A stretch of DNA of 64,000 bases from Kryptolebias marmoratus (Eukaryota; Chordata; Actinopteri; Cyprinodontiformes; Rivulidae), in the NCBI RefSeq assembly GCF_001649575.2, contig NC_051430.1, positions 18,159,927 through 18,223,926 on the forward strand. The letters run 5' to 3'. The notes under the pieces were generated by a model. The model did no database searches. It saw only the letters and a program-made list of their open reading frames with translations, and was not told the origin of the DNA. Positions 63,481 through 64,000 of this stretch are shown here, piece after piece (the first letter of the stretch is position 1; each line of letters opens with the position of its first letter). A program made the translations under genes and the position numbers.

Positions 63481-64000
63481 ACTAATGCATGTGTTTGCCT
63501 GAGCTTTTATCTAATCTCCAGTGCAGTTCAATCATATGCTTGGTTTGTTTACATTTCTTTCATGTGAAAGTTTTTTTTTTTTTTCCCCTTACTTATTGTA
63601 AGAAGCGGCGCTAGCCCAGGTTTCTCTGTTAATTCACTGTAAGCTGATTCATGTGCTTGTGAGTGCACATACCCTCCTGCTCTAAGGAAGGGAAAAGCAT
63701 ATTCTCCCATCCCCAGGGGAAATAATTAATCCTTACAAGGCTGTCGCATGTTGAAATGAAGCGAGTGTGAAGCATTTAGCCCAGGAGGCATTGCAGGCTG
63801 TCGCCCGCACAGGCACCTGTTGTTGTCCCTGCCCTACATTTCATGAGAGAGCGCTGAGCAGAGGATAACGACATGCTCCACTGATGGCAAATGAGACACA
63901 CGAAAGCAGATGCAGATTTGTGTGTGTGTGTCTGTATTTGAATATTTATGCACATTTTCTTTCCTATTTTCATGCATTATCTTTGCATGCATGGCCATGC

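Larger units (their letters stand above)
50823..64000 (+). other. fam222a: fam222a intron 2 (5' part; continues past window)
   Basis: The intron begins with the consensus donor gtaagt after exon 2. The next exon should start by completing the split codon T|NN and carry most of the protein in one long frame. No frame long enough exists up to 64,000, so the intron runs past the window end. It contains the (CA)29 repeat, a possible cassette exon at 55,381-55,497 and candidate conserved blocks at 61.4 and 63.2 kb. Confidence 0.75.

Noticed and set aside
1..64000. tRNA, rRNA, known miRNA, CRISPR or integrated-virus genes
   Set aside because: I looked for tRNA B-box sequence, familiar miRNA seeds, regularly spaced repeats and retroviral gag/pol motifs on both strands and found none that hold up by eye.

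Overview
The window looks like nuclear DNA from a ray-finned fish, probably a spiny-rayed teleost. It is AT-rich and intron/intergenic in character, with CA/TG microsatellites, a fish-type L2 LINE remnant, a second decayed non-LTR retrotransposon of a type common in fish, and several short inverted-repeat DNA transposons. There are no operons, bacterial ribosome sites, CRISPR arrays or long open frames. Almost every ORF above 60 codons is a chance frame.

The one protein gene I can name is fam222a, on the + strand. Its first coding exon lies at 50,680-50,822: a clean splice acceptor, a start codon in good context, 32 codons whose N-terminus (MLACLQRRQN...) matches the FAM222A N-terminus as I know it from mammals, and a consensus donor that splits the next codon after its first base, T. 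The large 3' coding exon that carries most of the protein is not in the window and must lie beyond 64,000. A CpG-rich promoter-like block at about 21.9-24.1 kb, with two inverted CCAAT boxes and a GC box, is the best candidate for the gene's noncoding first exon. That would make intron 1 about 27.6 kb long and leave more than 13 kb of intron 2 in view.

Layout: 1-21.9 kb is upstream sequence without recognisable coding exons. It holds a hAT-like fragment, a short MITE, a TATA box followed by a 36-codon ORF at 4.55-4.78 kb, a cluster of RFX X-box motifs at 7.5-9.0 kb, LINE remnants at 10, 12.5-12.9 and 15.1-15.4 kb, and two copies of an inverted-repeat element. 21.9-24.1 kb is the CpG-rich promoter/exon 1 region, interrupted by an assembly gap inside a poly-G run. 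24.1-50.7 kb is the presumed intron 1, with a third copy of the inverted-repeat element, a well-preserved 712-bp transposon with TTTA flanks and 22-bp subterminal repeats, and a foldback MITE. 50.7-50.8 kb is fam222a exon 2. 50.8-64 kb is intron 2, with a (CA)29 microsatellite and a possible phase-compatible cassette exon at 55.4 kb.

Several stretches look like candidate conserved noncoding elements from motif content alone. That is an inference that needs cross-species alignment. The most unusual items are the TTTA-flanked transposon, the three-copy inverted-repeat family with an internal duplication, the RFX motif cluster, a 20-bp perfect palindrome at 46.6 kb and the possible fam222a cassette exon.
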